A stretch of DNA of 64,000 bases, taken from Amycolatopsis japonica. GTDB lineage: Bacteria > Actinomycetota > Actinomycetes > Mycobacteriales > Pseudonocardiaceae. Below are positions 8,315-16,867 of this stretch, piece after piece. The notes below the pieces were generated by a model. It saw only the letters and a list, made by a program, of their open reading frames with translations, was not told the origin of the DNA and searched no databases. The stretch spans positions 7,681,001-7,745,000 of the forward strand of contig NZ_CP008953.1 in assembly GCF_000732925.1 (NCBI RefSeq), in the 5' to 3' direction. The translations under genes were made by a program, and so were the position numbers. Each line of letters opens with the position of its first letter. Within the stretch, counting starts at the first letter, position 1.

Positions 8315-9703
8315 TCAGGAGTCCAGCGCGACCTTGACCCCGGGGGCGTGCTCGGTGTTCCGCCGCGTCTTCGACCAGCCGTTGCGGCCGCGCACCAGCC
8401 GGAACAGCGCCCGCCACGACGTGATGTAGAACGTGTAGATGTACAGCGCGTAGGCGAAGCCCATCCCGATCCCGCGCAGAAGGTTACGGCTCTTCAGGCA
8501 TTTGAACTGGTAGATCGGGCCCCACACGATGAACGGCAGCAGCCCGAAAGAGCCGTAGATCGCGAACAGGATCCACGCGCCGTCGTCGGCGAACCAGGTC
8601 CACACCTGCGCCGGATCCCCCGCGGTACTGAAGAGCAGCAGGATGAACGGGATCGGGTACAGCAGCGAGCCGAGCAGCTGCATCCACGGCTGCGCGAGGT
8701 AGTACATCATCTCCGCCGCGCCCAGCGTGCTCACATGCGGCGAATCCCAGATCCGCCGGAGATACCGCGAACACTGCATCGTCCCTTGGCCCCAGCGCGT
8801 GCGCTGCACCAGGAATCGACGCAGGCTGTACAGACCTTCCTGTTTCACATGGGAATCCGGCGTGTAGCCGGTCCGCCAGCCCGCGGTCAGCAGGTGCACG
8901 CCGAGTTCGAAATCCTCCAGCAGCGAACCGCGCCACGGCTGCTCGTCCGGCCCGGCGATCGAGTCCAATGCGGACAGTCGCGTGAACTGACCGTTGCCGC
9001 CCATGGAGATCGTGCCGGTGAACCCGCGCGAGGTCTGGATGGCCGCGATGGCCGTGCGGAACTCGAGATCCTGCATCTGGGCCAGCTTCAGCCCGAACGC
9101 GCGGGAGAACCAGTTCTTCCCCGGCGGACGGGTGCCCGCGTTGCCCATCCAGACGTCGAGTTGCACGGCGCCGATCGTCTCGTCGCCGAAGAGATGGTCC
9201 GCGGCGCACACCTCGAGGCAGTTCTCCGCCGGCCGTCCGTCCGCGTCGACGACCACGACGACCACGTCGTCACGGCTCGCGTCCGGGCCCATCCAGTCGT
9301 TGAGCGCCTGATAGGCCGCGTTGAGCGCGTCGCCCTTGCCCGTCCTCGCTTCCGGACGACGGCGGGGAACGAGGTGCAGATACGGGTCGTAGCCGCCGTT
9401 GCGCCGCCAGATCGACCGGACCACACGGGCGGTGCGGTCCTCGGAGTCGTCGTCGACGACCCAGACGTGCGCCTGCCGGAACGTCGAACGCAGGTACCGC
9501 ACGGTTTCCCGGATGACGGTCTGTTCGTCCCGGCAGGGAACGAAGAAGTGCCAGGTGAAGTCGTCGGCGTCACCGACGGGCGCGGGTTTGCGCCGCAGGT
9601 ACGGCACGACGATCACGACGACGTACACGATGAACGCCACGCTCATGGTGAGCGCGAAGGCCTGCGTGATCGCGAGAAGGATCTTGATCGAGCCGCCGCC
9701 CAT
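8315..9703 (-). CDS. Membrane-bound family 2 glycosyltransferase
   Basis: 462 residues. One N-terminal membrane segment (about residues 7-33) is followed by a cytoplasmic GT-A domain with VPCRDEQTVIRETV, VVDDDSEDRT, VVVDADGRP and the processive-type signature QRTRWGQG. Two or three C-terminal membrane spans follow (LLGSLLYPIPFILLLF, WILFAIYGSFGLLPF, GIGMGFAYALYIYTF). This is the layout of cellulose, hyaluronan or poly-GlcNAc synthases. The product is unknown. Its ATG overlaps the stop of the exosortase-like gene (ATGA), so the two are translationally coupled and probably act on the same surface product. Confidence 0.85.
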   Translation of the reverse strand: MGGGSIKILLAITQAFALTMSVAFIVYVVVIVVPYLRRKPAPVGDADDFTWHFFVPCRDEQTVIRETVRYLRSTFRQAHVWVVDDDSEDRTARVVRSIWRRNGGYDPYLHLVPRRRPEARTGKGDALNAAYQALNDWMGPDASRDDVVVVVVDADGRPAENCLEVCAADHLFGDETIGAVQLDVWMGNAGTRPPGKNWFSRAFGLKLAQMQDLEFRTAIAAIQTSRGFTGTISMGGNGQFTRLSALDSIAGPDEQPWRGSLLEDFELGVHLLTAGWRTGYTPDSHVKQEGLYSLRRFLVQRTRWGQGTMQCSRYLRRIWDSPHVSTLGAAEMMYYLAQPWMQLLGSLLYPIPFILLLFSTAGDPAQVWTWFADDGAWILFAIYGSFGLLPFIVWGPIYQFKCLKSRNLLRGIGMGFAYALYIYTFYITSWRALFRLVRGRNGWSKTRRNTEHAPGVKVALDS

Positions 9704-10257
9704 CAGGCGGTCCCGCGTTCGGCGCGGGGCTTGCGGGTGCTCAGCCAGACGAACAGGACGAGGGCGACCGCGCCACCGAGGACGCTGACCATCGAGCCGA
9801 GCAAGGTGTGACCCCAGTAATAACCCTCGTCGATACCCATCACGTTCACGAGACCGACGATGGCCAAAACCCTCATCTGATTGACAAGAATGACGACGAT
9901 CGCGGAAATCGCCAACGAAGTGAAGAGCCGCTTCGCATTTCCCGGACGGAAATACAACATGACGGCGGTCACCAGCAGCAGTGGCAGCAACATGAATGCC
10001 GACGAGCATTCCGGAGTCATTCTTAACCCGAGTGGAGTATCGCCCGACAACCCAAAGTAGACAGTCTCGCGTTCACCGGCGACGAAGACACCCGATGTGG
10101 TGATGACCCTCAGTATCAGACCCGAGAGCTGGACCTCGAACACCCGGTACAGACGTTCGGCCAGCACCAGGCCGACCGCGACGGCGATCACCGCCAGCAC
10201 CGCCATACGCAGCGTAAACCGGTGGTGACTCGGCAAAGGAGCGCTCGCAACGGCCAC
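9703..10257 (-). CDS. Exosortase/archaeosortase-family transpeptidase
   Basis: A 184-residue protein with about five membrane spans. It shows the three spaced catalytic residues of the exosortase family: Cys84 in MTPECSSAF, Arg129 in VNQMRVLAI and His150 in YYWGHTLLG, each at a membrane boundary. Family members cleave C-terminal sorting signals and transfer the protein to a surface acceptor. The GTG start is at 10257. It overlaps the glycosyltransferase gene downstream and is divergent from a gene for a secreted protein with a C-terminal membrane anchor, the likely substrate. It is shorter than classical PEP-CTERM exosortases but close to compact actinobacterial forms. Confidence 0.8.
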   Translation of the reverse strand: MAVASAPLPSHHRFTLRMAVLAVIAVAVGLVLAERLYRVFEVQLSGLILRVITTSGVFVAGERETVYFGLSGDTPLGLRMTPECSSAFMLLPLLLVTAVMLYFRPGNAKRLFTSLAISAIVVILVNQMRVLAIVGLVNVMGIDEGYYWGHTLLGSMVSVLGGAVALVLFVWLSTRKPRAERGTA

Positions 10258-10633
10258 GGTGACCCTCTCAGGAAAGACGCAGCAGACGACGGGGATCCGG
10301 CGCAGCGGACAGGAACTCGCCGACGAGAGTAAGTCAGCGAGAACCGGCCCTTTCGACCGGGGTTCGCATTTCCAACGTGATCATGGGCCCTTTCGGCACG
10401 ATCGTGGAGAAACTGACTAGGCCGAAAGGGTGATGCCTTCGGCGACCTGCGGCAATTTCTTCGAGGACCACCCGATCCGGTGATCCTCGCAGTTTTCCGT
10501 TCAATTTAAGAAACACTCGGCGATAGACGATCCGCGAGCCGAGTCAGGCCAGCTGAGGATTCGTCCGCAACGGTTGTGCCCTCGTGCCGACCGCAGACTA
10601 GAGAAACCCCCACGAATCAATTCGGAGGACCAG
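10258..10633. promoter_or_regulatory. Divergent intergenic region with an inverted repeat
   Basis: The 376-nt gap between the exosortase and its presumed substrate holds no gene. CCCTTTCGGC (10388-10397) is repeated inverted as GCCGAAAGGG (10421-10430), separated by 23 nt. It could be an operator or hairpin. Nothing else stands out. Confidence 0.4.
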
Positions 10634-11410
10634 TTGAAGAACACGCACCTCTTGCGACGAGGCGGAGTACTCGCCGCTGTGGTGGCGAGCGTGGCTCTCG
10701 CCGGTGCGGTGCCCGCCTCGGCGGCCCCCGGCGACGGCTCCGCGTATGGCGTCAAGGTCGATGTGAAGCTCCTCGGCCTCGACGCGGTGAAGGCCGGGCC
10801 GCTCGCCGAGGCGAAGACCTCCGGGCCGACCACCAACAGCCTCGCGAAGGCCAACCTCACCGGTGTGCTGACCGCGGGCGCGATCAACACCGAGGCCAAG
10901 CGCGACGACAACTCCGGTGCCGTGACGGCCAAGGCCAGCACCGCCGACGTCGGCTTGCCACTGCTGAAGGGTGCCCTCGGCGACGTCGGCATCAAGGTCG
11001 TCGAAGCCACCTGCACCGCGACCCAGAAGGGTGTGCAGGGCGCGACGAACCTGGTCGGCGCGAACCTGGGCAGCGCGGGCGCGGTCGACGCGACGCCCGC
11101 CCCGAACACGCAGATCAAGGTCGGCCTCGGCACCGTCAACGTCGCGACGATCATCCTGAACGAGCAGATCAAGAACCAGGACGGCAGCCTCACGGTCAAC
11201 GCCATCCACGTGAAGCTCCTCGGTGACGCCCTCACCCCGCTCGGTTCCGGCGACGTGATCGTTTCGTCGGCGACCTGTGGCCCGGCCGGTCTGCCCGTGC
11301 CGCTCGCTTCGGGCGCGGGGCTGTGGATCGGTCTCGGCCTGCTCGGTGCCGTCGCCATCCCGGTCGGCATCCGCGTGGTCCGCAACCGGCGTCCGGCGAC
11401 CACCGCCTGA
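10634..11410 (+). CDS. Secreted choice-of-anchor P-like protein with C-terminal membrane anchor
   Basis: 258 residues. The start is TTG with GGAGG 5 nt upstream. A signal peptide ends at VPASA-AP. The extracellular domain (about 31-220) is rich in beta-strand patterns such as AYGVKVDVKLLGLDAV, TVNVATIILNEQI and LTVNAIHVKLLGD, with two widely spaced cysteines. It resembles what I know as the choice-of-anchor P family. The C-terminus has LPVPLASG, a hydrophobic span (LWIGLGLLGAVAIPVGI) and the basic tail RVVRNRRP, a typical tripartite sorting signal. With an exosortase-like gene divergent beside it, it is the best candidate substrate in view. The cleavage motif is a guess. Confidence 0.65.
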   Translation: MKNTHLLRRGGVLAAVVASVALAGAVPASAAPGDGSAYGVKVDVKLLGLDAVKAGPLAEAKTSGPTTNSLAKANLTGVLTAGAINTEAKRDDNSGAVTAKASTADVGLPLLKGALGDVGIKVVEATCTATQKGVQGATNLVGANLGSAGAVDATPAPNTQIKVGLGTVNVATIILNEQIKNQDGSLTVNAIHVKLLGDALTPLGSGDVIVSSATCGPAGLPVPLASGAGLWIGLGLLGAVAIPVGIRVVRNRRPATTA

Positions 11411-11431
11411 CCAGGGTGAAGTGAGGTCGAA

Positions 11432-11611
11432 ATGTACAAGTTGCCTGGCGCCGGAGTCGGCGTCGCCGGTGGCGGGGTGGGTGCCCTCGCCGCCACCGGG
11501 GCCGATGTCGGCTGGTGGCTGGCCGTCGGCGTGATCCTGCTGGTTCTCGGAACCATCGCGGTCATCGCGGGCTACCGCCGCACGAAACGGCTCGGCGAGA
11601 TGGGGAACTGA
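11432..11611 (+). CDS. Small protein with LAXTG-type sortase signal
   Basis: A 59-residue product with a GTGAGGT ribosome site upstream. Residues 1-17 are short and glycine-rich, followed by LAATG, a hydrophobic span (WWLAVGVILLVLGTIAVIAG) and the basic end YRRTKR. LAXTG followed by a membrane span and arginines is the recognition signal of class E sortases in actinobacteria. There is no N-terminal signal peptide, so it may instead be a single-pass membrane protein. It lies 21 nt after the choice-of-anchor P-like gene and is probably co-transcribed with it. It may be a remnant or an accessory anchor. Confidence 0.6.
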   Translation: MYKLPGAGVGVAGGGVGALAATGADVGWWLAVGVILLVLGTIAVIAGYRRTKRLGEMGN

Positions 11612-11717
11612 CGCTCCCCTGGACGGAACGGCCGCCGGCGTGGGCCCCTCGCACGCCGGCGGCCATCACCCGCGTTGATGCGGGACACTCGAATACGTGG
11701 ATGAGGAGCGCGAACGC

Positions 11718-12869
11718 GTGGATGTGATGTTGCTGGCCGGGACGCGGCCGGAGGCGGTCAAGCTCGCGCCGCTGGCGCTGGCACTGGCGGAGCACCCGCA
11801 CCTACGGCCCTTCGTCGTCCACAGTGGACAGCATCCGGGCATGGTCGAACAGGCGCTGATCCCGTTCGGCCTGCCTGTCGACGCCTGGCTCGACACCCCG
11901 CCCAGGGCCACCGGCACCCAGGCGGAACTGGTCTCCGGCCTGCTTCCCGCGCTCGACGACGTGCTGCGCCGGGTCGCGCCGGCCGCGATCGTCGTCCAGG
12001 GCGACACGACGACGGGACTCGCGGGCGCGCTCGCGGCGTTCTGGCAGGGCATCCCGGTCGTGCATCTGGAAGCGGGACTGCGCACCCACGACCTCGCCGC
12101 GCCGTTCCCCGAAGAGGGGACGCGGCAGATGATCTCGCGTATCGCCGCCCTGCACCTCGCGCCGACGCCGGGCGCCGCGGCCGCACTGCGCACGGAAGGC
12201 GTTCCGCGACAACGGATCGCCGTCACCGGCAACACCGTCGTCGACGCCGTGATCGCGATCGCCGAACGTGATCTCCCCGCGCGGGACACCGCGCTCGCCC
12301 TGCTGGAGATGGAAATCGCCGAGGCGGGTGAGCGGCTCGTCCTCGTGACGTCGCACCGGCGTGAGTCCTGGGGTGAGCCGCTGAGCCGCACGCTCGCGGC
12401 CATCGAACTGATCGTCGCGGAACACAGCGACGTCCAGGTGCTGTTCCCGGTGCATCCCAATCCGGCCGTGCGGGACCAGGTGACGGCCGCGCTCGGCGGG
12501 ACGCCGAGGGTGACGATCACCGAACCGCTCGAATATCCCGATCTCGTGCGCGCGCTGCGGCTCGCCGAGCTCGTCCTGACCGATTCCGGTGGTATCCAAG
12601 AGGAAGCGCCGACGTTCGGCACACCCGTCCTGGTGCTTCGCGACGTCACCGAACGACGTGAAGCGATCGAGTCCGGCTGCGCCTGGCTGGTCGGGACGGA
12701 CACCGGCCTCATCGCCGACACCGCGGCGAAGATCCTGAGTGGCGATCTGCATCCGACGCACGCCGGAAACCCTTACGGAGACGGCAATGCCGCCGCGTTG
12801 TCGGTGGCGGCGCTGGAGGAACTGCTCAATCTCGCCCCGGCGCCGCGCACCGCCGCCGAATCCCGCTAG
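11718..12869 (+). CDS. wecB: UDP-N-acetylglucosamine 2-epimerase (non-hydrolysing)
   Basis: 383 residues from the GTG at 11718, which has GAGGAG 9 nt upstream; a GTG at 11697 is in frame but overlaps that site. Conserved stretches are LLAGTRPEAVKLAPL, VHSGQHPGM, VVQGDTTTGLAGALAA, VHLEAGLRT, FPVHPNP and LTDSGGIQEEAP, typical of WecB/MnaA. The enzyme interconverts UDP-GlcNAc and UDP-ManNAc, precursors of wall polysaccharide or teichoic-acid linkage units. It may feed the nearby glycosyltransferase. Its stop overlaps the stop of convergent tsaD by a few bases. Confidence 0.92.
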   Translation: MDVMLLAGTRPEAVKLAPLALALAEHPHLRPFVVHSGQHPGMVEQALIPFGLPVDAWLDTPPRATGTQAELVSGLLPALDDVLRRVAPAAIVVQGDTTTGLAGALAAFWQGIPVVHLEAGLRTHDLAAPFPEEGTRQMISRIAALHLAPTPGAAAALRTEGVPRQRIAVTGNTVVDAVIAIAERDLPARDTALALLEMEIAEAGERLVLVTSHRRESWGEPLSRTLAAIELIVAEHSDVQVLFPVHPNPAVRDQVTAALGGTPRVTITEPLEYPDLVRALRLAELVLTDSGGIQEEAPTFGTPVLVLRDVTERREAIESGCAWLVGTDTGLIADTAAKILSGDLHPTHAGNPYGDGNAAALSVAALEELLNLAPAPRTAAESR

Positions 12870-13912
12870 ATCGAGACGATCTGCACCGGCAGGGCCGGGT
12901 TGGCGGAGAAGTCGAGTGAGGCTCGCGGCCGTCCGGCGGCGACCACGTGCGCGCCGAGCGCGGCGATCATCGCGCCGTTGTCCGTGCACAGCCGCGGCCG
13001 CGGGACACGCAGGGTGATCCCGGCCTCGGCACAGCGCTCGGCGGCGAGTTCGGACAGTCGTGAATTCGCCGCCACGCCACCGGAGATCACCAGCGTGTCC
13101 ACGCCGTGTTCCTTCGCCGCGCGGATCGCCTTCATGGTGAGGACGTCGGCGACGGCCTCCTGGAACGACGCGGCGACGTCGTCGACGGGGATGTCCTCGC
13201 CACGACGCTCCGCGCCCTCGACCCAGCGCGCGACCGCGGTTTTCAAGCCGGAGAAGGAGAAGTCGAACTTGGCGTCGCGCGGCCCGGTCATCCCCCGAGG
13301 GAACGCGATGGCCGCGCCGTCGCCGTTCTTGGCGGCCTTGTCGATGGGCGGGCCGCCCGGGTACGGAAGGCCGAGGACGCGGGCGACCTTGTCGTAGGCC
13401 TCGCCCGCGGCGTCGTCCACAGTGGACCCGAGCTCGGTGATCTCGGACGCGATGTCGTCCACCAGCAGCAATTGCGTGTGCCCGCCCGAGACGAGCAGGG
13501 CGAGGCAGCGCTCGGGCAACGGGCCGTGCTGGAGCGTGTCGACGGCGATGTGCCCGGCGAGGTGGTTGACGCCGTAGAGCGGGATGTCGAGCGCGGCGGC
13601 GTACGCCTTGGCGGCCGCGACGCCGACGAGCAGCGCACCGGCGAGACCCGGTCCGGCGGTCACCGCGATGGCGTCCACATCGGACAGTTTCAGCCCGGCC
13701 TTGGCGAAGGCGCGTTCGACCGTCGGGACCATCGCCTCCAAGTGCGCGCGGCTGGCGACCTCGGGCACGACGCCGCCGAAGCGGGCGTGCTGGTCGACGC
13801 TGGAGGCGACCTCGTCGGCGAGGAGTTCGACCGTGTTGTCGTCGTGCAGGCGGACGAGGCCGACGCCGGTCTCGTCGCACGAACTCTCGATGCCCATGAT
13901 GATGCGCGGCAT
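12866..13912 (-). CDS. tsaD: tRNA N6-adenosine threonylcarbamoyltransferase TsaD
   Basis: 348 residues, beginning IIMGIESSCDETGVGLV. The metal-binding histidines are in HLEAMVP and VNHLAGHIAVD, and the sugar-kinase-like fold shows LLVSGGHTQLL and ISGGVAANSRL. With TsaB and TsaE it transfers the threonylcarbamoyl group to A37 of ANN-decoding tRNAs. The start overlaps the stop of rimI, in the order tsaB-rimI-tsaD as in mycobacteria. Confidence 0.96.
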   Translation of the reverse strand: MPRIIMGIESSCDETGVGLVRLHDDNTVELLADEVASSVDQHARFGGVVPEVASRAHLEAMVPTVERAFAKAGLKLSDVDAIAVTAGPGLAGALLVGVAAAKAYAAALDIPLYGVNHLAGHIAVDTLQHGPLPERCLALLVSGGHTQLLLVDDIASEITELGSTVDDAAGEAYDKVARVLGLPYPGGPPIDKAAKNGDGAAIAFPRGMTGPRDAKFDFSFSGLKTAVARWVEGAERRGEDIPVDDVAASFQEAVADVLTMKAIRAAKEHGVDTLVISGGVAANSRLSELAAERCAEAGITLRVPRPRLCTDNGAMIAALGAHVVAAGRPRASLDFSANPALPVQIVSI

Positions 13913-14391
13913 CAGCCCGCCACCTCGTCTCGGACCTGGGCCCGCGGGCGGGCCATCGTGTAGGCGTCGGCGCCGGAAGGCTGGTAGTAGCGCTTCCGGA
14001 GGCCGACGCGTTCGAAACCGTGCCGCTCGTAGAGCGTGATCGCCGCGTCGTTGTCGGTGCGGACTTCGAGGAAGACCGGCGCGGCGAGCTCGTCCGCGCG
14101 GTCGAGCAGCGCTTTCAGCAGGACGGTGCCGATGCCCTGGCGCTGGTGGCCGGGGTCGACGCCGATCGTGTGGATGCTCGCCTCGTAGTCGCCGCGGCGG
14201 CCGACGACGGCGAGCCCGGCGTACCCGATGACCTCATCGGTCTCATCCGGACGGGCGACGAGATAGTGGCCGCCGGCGTCGAGCTCCGCGTGGAAGGCGT
14301 AGGCGGTCCACGGAGAATCGCCGGGGAAGAGAATCTTCTCTATCTCGACACAGCGCGGGATGTCCTTGCGGCGTAAGGGTTCCAGCCTCAC
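13912..14391 (-). CDS. rimI: Ribosomal protein S18 alanine N-acetyltransferase RimI
   Basis: A 159-residue GNAT protein. The acetyl-CoA site is HQRQGIGTVLL. Further family marks are FPGDSPWTAYAFHAEL at the N-terminus and LEVRTDNDAAITLYERHGF. It acetylates protein N-termini, classically that of ribosomal protein S18. It overlaps tsaB and tsaD by a few nucleotides on each side, so all three are translationally coupled. Confidence 0.92.
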   Translation of the reverse strand: MRLEPLRRKDIPRCVEIEKILFPGDSPWTAYAFHAELDAGGHYLVARPDETDEVIGYAGLAVVGRRGDYEASIHTIGVDPGHQRQGIGTVLLKALLDRADELAAPVFLEVRTDNDAAITLYERHGFERVGLRKRYYQPSGADAYTMARPRAQVRDEVAG

Positions 14392-15047
14392 GGCGTGGTC
14401 ACCTTCTTGCGCGCGGCCGGTTCGACGGCGTCGGGGCGGCGAAGGTAGAGCGGGGTGAGCGGCGCGGGCTCTTGGCCGAAGTCCTTGCGTGCGGCCTTGA
14501 CCAGTCCGAGGGGCGACGGGAAGCGCGGTTCGATCGGCTGGACTCCGAGGGCGTCCGCGTAGAGGAGGGCGCCGTCGCCCGCCGCGACCTTGATGGTGGT
14601 CTCGAGGTCGGCGGGTCGCTCGACGTGGGGGCCGTCGGTGCGGGAGCCGTCGGCGGCGTACGCGGCCCAGTAGACCTCGCGGCGCCTCGCGTCGGTGAGG
14701 ACGAGGAAGGGCGCTTCGCCGGGGGCGACGTCGGCGGCGATCGCGTCGAGGCTGCAGACCGGGTAGGCGGGGATGCCGAGGGCGTGGGCGAGCGACGCGG
14801 CGGTGGCCATACCGGCGCGAAGGCCGGTGAAAGGGCCAGGGCCGACGCCGCAGACGATGGCGTCGAGGTCGCGAAGCGTGACGCCCGCGGCCTTGACGGC
14901 TTCGAGGGCGTGCGGCGTGATCAGCTCGCCGTGGGCGCGCGGGTCGACCGTGACGCGGTCGCCGCGTGACTCGAGGGTGTCGCCGTCCAGGGCGACGAGG
15001 CCCGCGGTGACCGCCGGGGTCGAGGTGTCGATGGCCAGTACCAGCAC
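14388..15047 (-). CDS. tsaB: tRNA threonylcarbamoyladenosine biosynthesis protein TsaB
   Basis: 219 residues, beginning LVLAIDTSTPAVTAGL, with VCGVGPGPFTGLRAGM as the diagnostic TsaB motif. It is the scaffold partner of TsaD. It is the first gene of the tsaB-rimI-tsaD unit. Compared with M. tuberculosis, where tsaE lies directly upstream, a rightward malonyl-CoA operon and two palindrome clusters separate it from tsaE. Confidence 0.94.
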   Translation of the reverse strand: MLVLAIDTSTPAVTAGLVALDGDTLESRGDRVTVDPRAHGELITPHALEAVKAAGVTLRDLDAIVCGVGPGPFTGLRAGMATAASLAHALGIPAYPVCSLDAIAADVAPGEAPFLVLTDARRREVYWAAYAADGSRTDGPHVERPADLETTIKVAAGDGALLYADALGVQPIEPRFPSPLGLVKAARKDFGQEPAPLTPLYLRRPDAVEPAARKKVTTP

Positions 15048-15074
15048 GGTTACCCAGCCTACGACCAGCGCCCC

Positions 15075-15329
15075 GGAGCGCGTTTAGCGGGCTAAACGCG
15101 ATCGGGTGGCGTGGCCGTTCCCCTGGCCCCGCATCGCGTTTAGCCCGCTAAAGGCGACGCGCACCGGCCCTGCCGCCGGACCCCGCACCCCGTCCACCGG
15201 ATCGCGATTAGGGGGCGAAACGCGATCTGGCTCCCCGGCCTGCGGATCGCAGTTAGCCCGCTAAAGGCGCTCTGGTGGGCCTCCACCTTCCGGACCCACA
15301 GATCGCGATTAGGGGGCTAAACGCAGGTC
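15075..15329. repeat. Cluster of five 30-bp TTTAGC palindromic elements
   Basis: Copies at 15075-15104, 15131-15160, 15199-15228, 15244-15273 and 15300-15329 fill most of the 398-nt divergent gap between tsaB and matB. Centres are GG, CC, GG, CC and GG in order. Spacers are 15-38 nt, GC-rich and unrelated to one another, so this is not a CRISPR. The best palindrome is the first: GGAGCGCGTTTAGC and GCTAAACGCGATCG. Confidence 0.88.
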
Positions 15330-15445
15330 GGCGGGGGCGTGTGAAGCAGGTCGCAGGGTGCGGGCGGCCTGCGCGGTACGGTTCCGAAAGCGGGGTTCCT
15401 TGGCGCCAAGCGCCCCGGCCGGCGGAGTCGAGCAGGAGGTCACAC

Positions 15446-16867
15446 GTGCCCGATCGGTTGTTCCCCACGCTGGCGAGCGGCCCCGACAAGGAGGCGCTCC
15501 GCTTCGGCGACACCTCCCTCACCTACGCCGACGTGGCGGCCATCGCCGGCACACTCGCCCGCGATCTGCCGGCAGGCCGCGTCGCCGTCTGGGCGACGCC
15601 CTCGGTGCATACCAGCGTCGCCGTGATCGCCGCCCTGCTCGCGGGCGTCCCCGCCATCCCGCTCAACCCGAAGATCGGCGAGCGCGAACTCGCGCACATC
15701 CTCACCGACAGCGAACCCGTCCTCGTCCTCGCCGAGCCAGGCGCCGACCTGCCGACTGGCCTCGACGGCCTGCCGCGACGCGACATCGTCCTCGAAGGCG
15801 CACCGGTCGCTCTCCCAGCGGAACCGGACGCCGAAACCCCGGCGCTGATCGTCTACACCTCCGGCACCACCGGCCCGCCCAAGGGCGTCGTCCTCCCCCG
15901 GCGCGCGATCGCGACCACCCTCGACGCGCTCGAGGACGCCTGGGCATGGACCGCCGACGACGTCCTCGTCCACGGACTCCCGCTGTTCCACGTGCACGGC
16001 CTGATCCTCGGCATCCTCGGGCCGCTCCGGCGCGGCGGCTCGGTCCGGCATCTCGGTCGCTTCTCCACCGAAGGCGTCGCACGCGAGCTCGCCACCGGCG
16101 CGACGATGATGTTCGGCGTCCCGACGATGTACCACCGCATCGCGGGCGAAGTCGGCGAAGACCCGTCGCTCGCCAAGGCGCTGAGCAGCGCTCGCCTGCT
16201 CGTGTCCGGTTCGGCCGCGCTGCCCGTCCACGACCATCAGCGCATCACCGCGGCGACCGGCAGGCGCGTGATCGAGCGCTACGGGATGACCGAAACCCTC
16301 ATGAACACCAGCATCCGCGCGGACGGCGAGCACGTTCCCGGAACCGTCGGTGTCCCGCTGCGCGGCGTCGATCTGCGCCTCGTCGACGAAGCGGGCGAGC
16401 CCGTCGAGGAGGTCGAGACCGTCGGCGAGATCCAGGTCCGCGGCCCGAACCTGTTCACCGAGTACCTCAACCGCCCCGACGCCACCGAAGCCGCTTTCGA
16501 CGACGGGTGGTTCCGGACCGGCGACATGGCGACCCGCGACGCGGCCGGGTACGTGAAGATCGTCGGCCGGAAGGCGACAGACCTGATCAAGAGCGGCGGC
16601 TACAAGATCGGCGCGGGCGAGATCGAGAACGCGCTCATGGAGCATCCCGGTGTCGCCGAGGTCGCCGTGACCGGCGAGCCCGACGACGACCTCGGCGAGC
16701 GCATCGTGGCCTGGGTGGTGCCCGAGGGAGAACGTCCGGCGGAGTCGGAGCTCGCCGACCATGTCTCACGCCTGTTGTCGCCGCACAAACGGCCGCGGGT
16801 GGTCCGCTATCTGGAAGCGTTGCCGCGCAACGACATGGGCAAGGTCATGAAGCGGGCGCTCGGATGA
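15446..16867 (+). CDS. matB: Malonyl-CoA synthetase (MatB-type acyl-CoA ligase)
   Basis: 473 residues from a GTG with AGGAGGT 5 nt upstream. It belongs to the ANL superfamily: phosphate loop VYTSGTTGPPKG (near residue 136), RYGMTETLM, WFRTGDMA and the C-terminal lysine motif NDMGKVMKRAL. The stretches LPLFHVHGLILGILGPLRRG and MFGVPTMYHRIAGE closely match Streptomyces MatB, which makes malonyl- and methylmalonyl-CoA from the free acids, ATP and CoA. Its product can feed fatty acid or polyketide synthesis. Its stop overlaps the start of the next gene (ATGA). Confidence 0.9.
   Translation: MPDRLFPTLASGPDKEALRFGDTSLTYADVAAIAGTLARDLPAGRVAVWATPSVHTSVAVIAALLAGVPAIPLNPKIGERELAHILTDSEPVLVLAEPGADLPTGLDGLPRRDIVLEGAPVALPAEPDAETPALIVYTSGTTGPPKGVVLPRRAIATTLDALEDAWAWTADDVLVHGLPLFHVHGLILGILGPLRRGGSVRHLGRFSTEGVARELATGATMMFGVPTMYHRIAGEVGEDPSLAKALSSARLLVSGSAALPVHDHQRITAATGRRVIERYGMTETLMNTSIRADGEHVPGTVGVPLRGVDLRLVDEAGEPVEEVETVGEIQVRGPNLFTEYLNRPDATEAAFDDGWFRTGDMATRDAAGYVKIVGRKATDLIKSGGYKIGAGEIENALMEHPGVAEVAVTGEPDDDLGERIVAWVVPEGERPAESELADHVSRLLSPHKRPRVVRYLEALPRNDMGKVMKRALG

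Noticed and set aside
15075..15329. Five evenly spaced repeats that might be a CRISPR array
   Set aside because: The repeats are palindromes that vary from copy to copy, alternate in orientation, and have short unrelated GC-rich spacers of differing length. No cas gene is near. The same repeat occurs singly all over the window.
15358..16863. Upstream extension of the carboxyltransferase frame through matB
   Set aside because: The extension is Arg-rich and overlaps matB in another frame. The ATG at 16864 overlapping the matB stop is the natural start.
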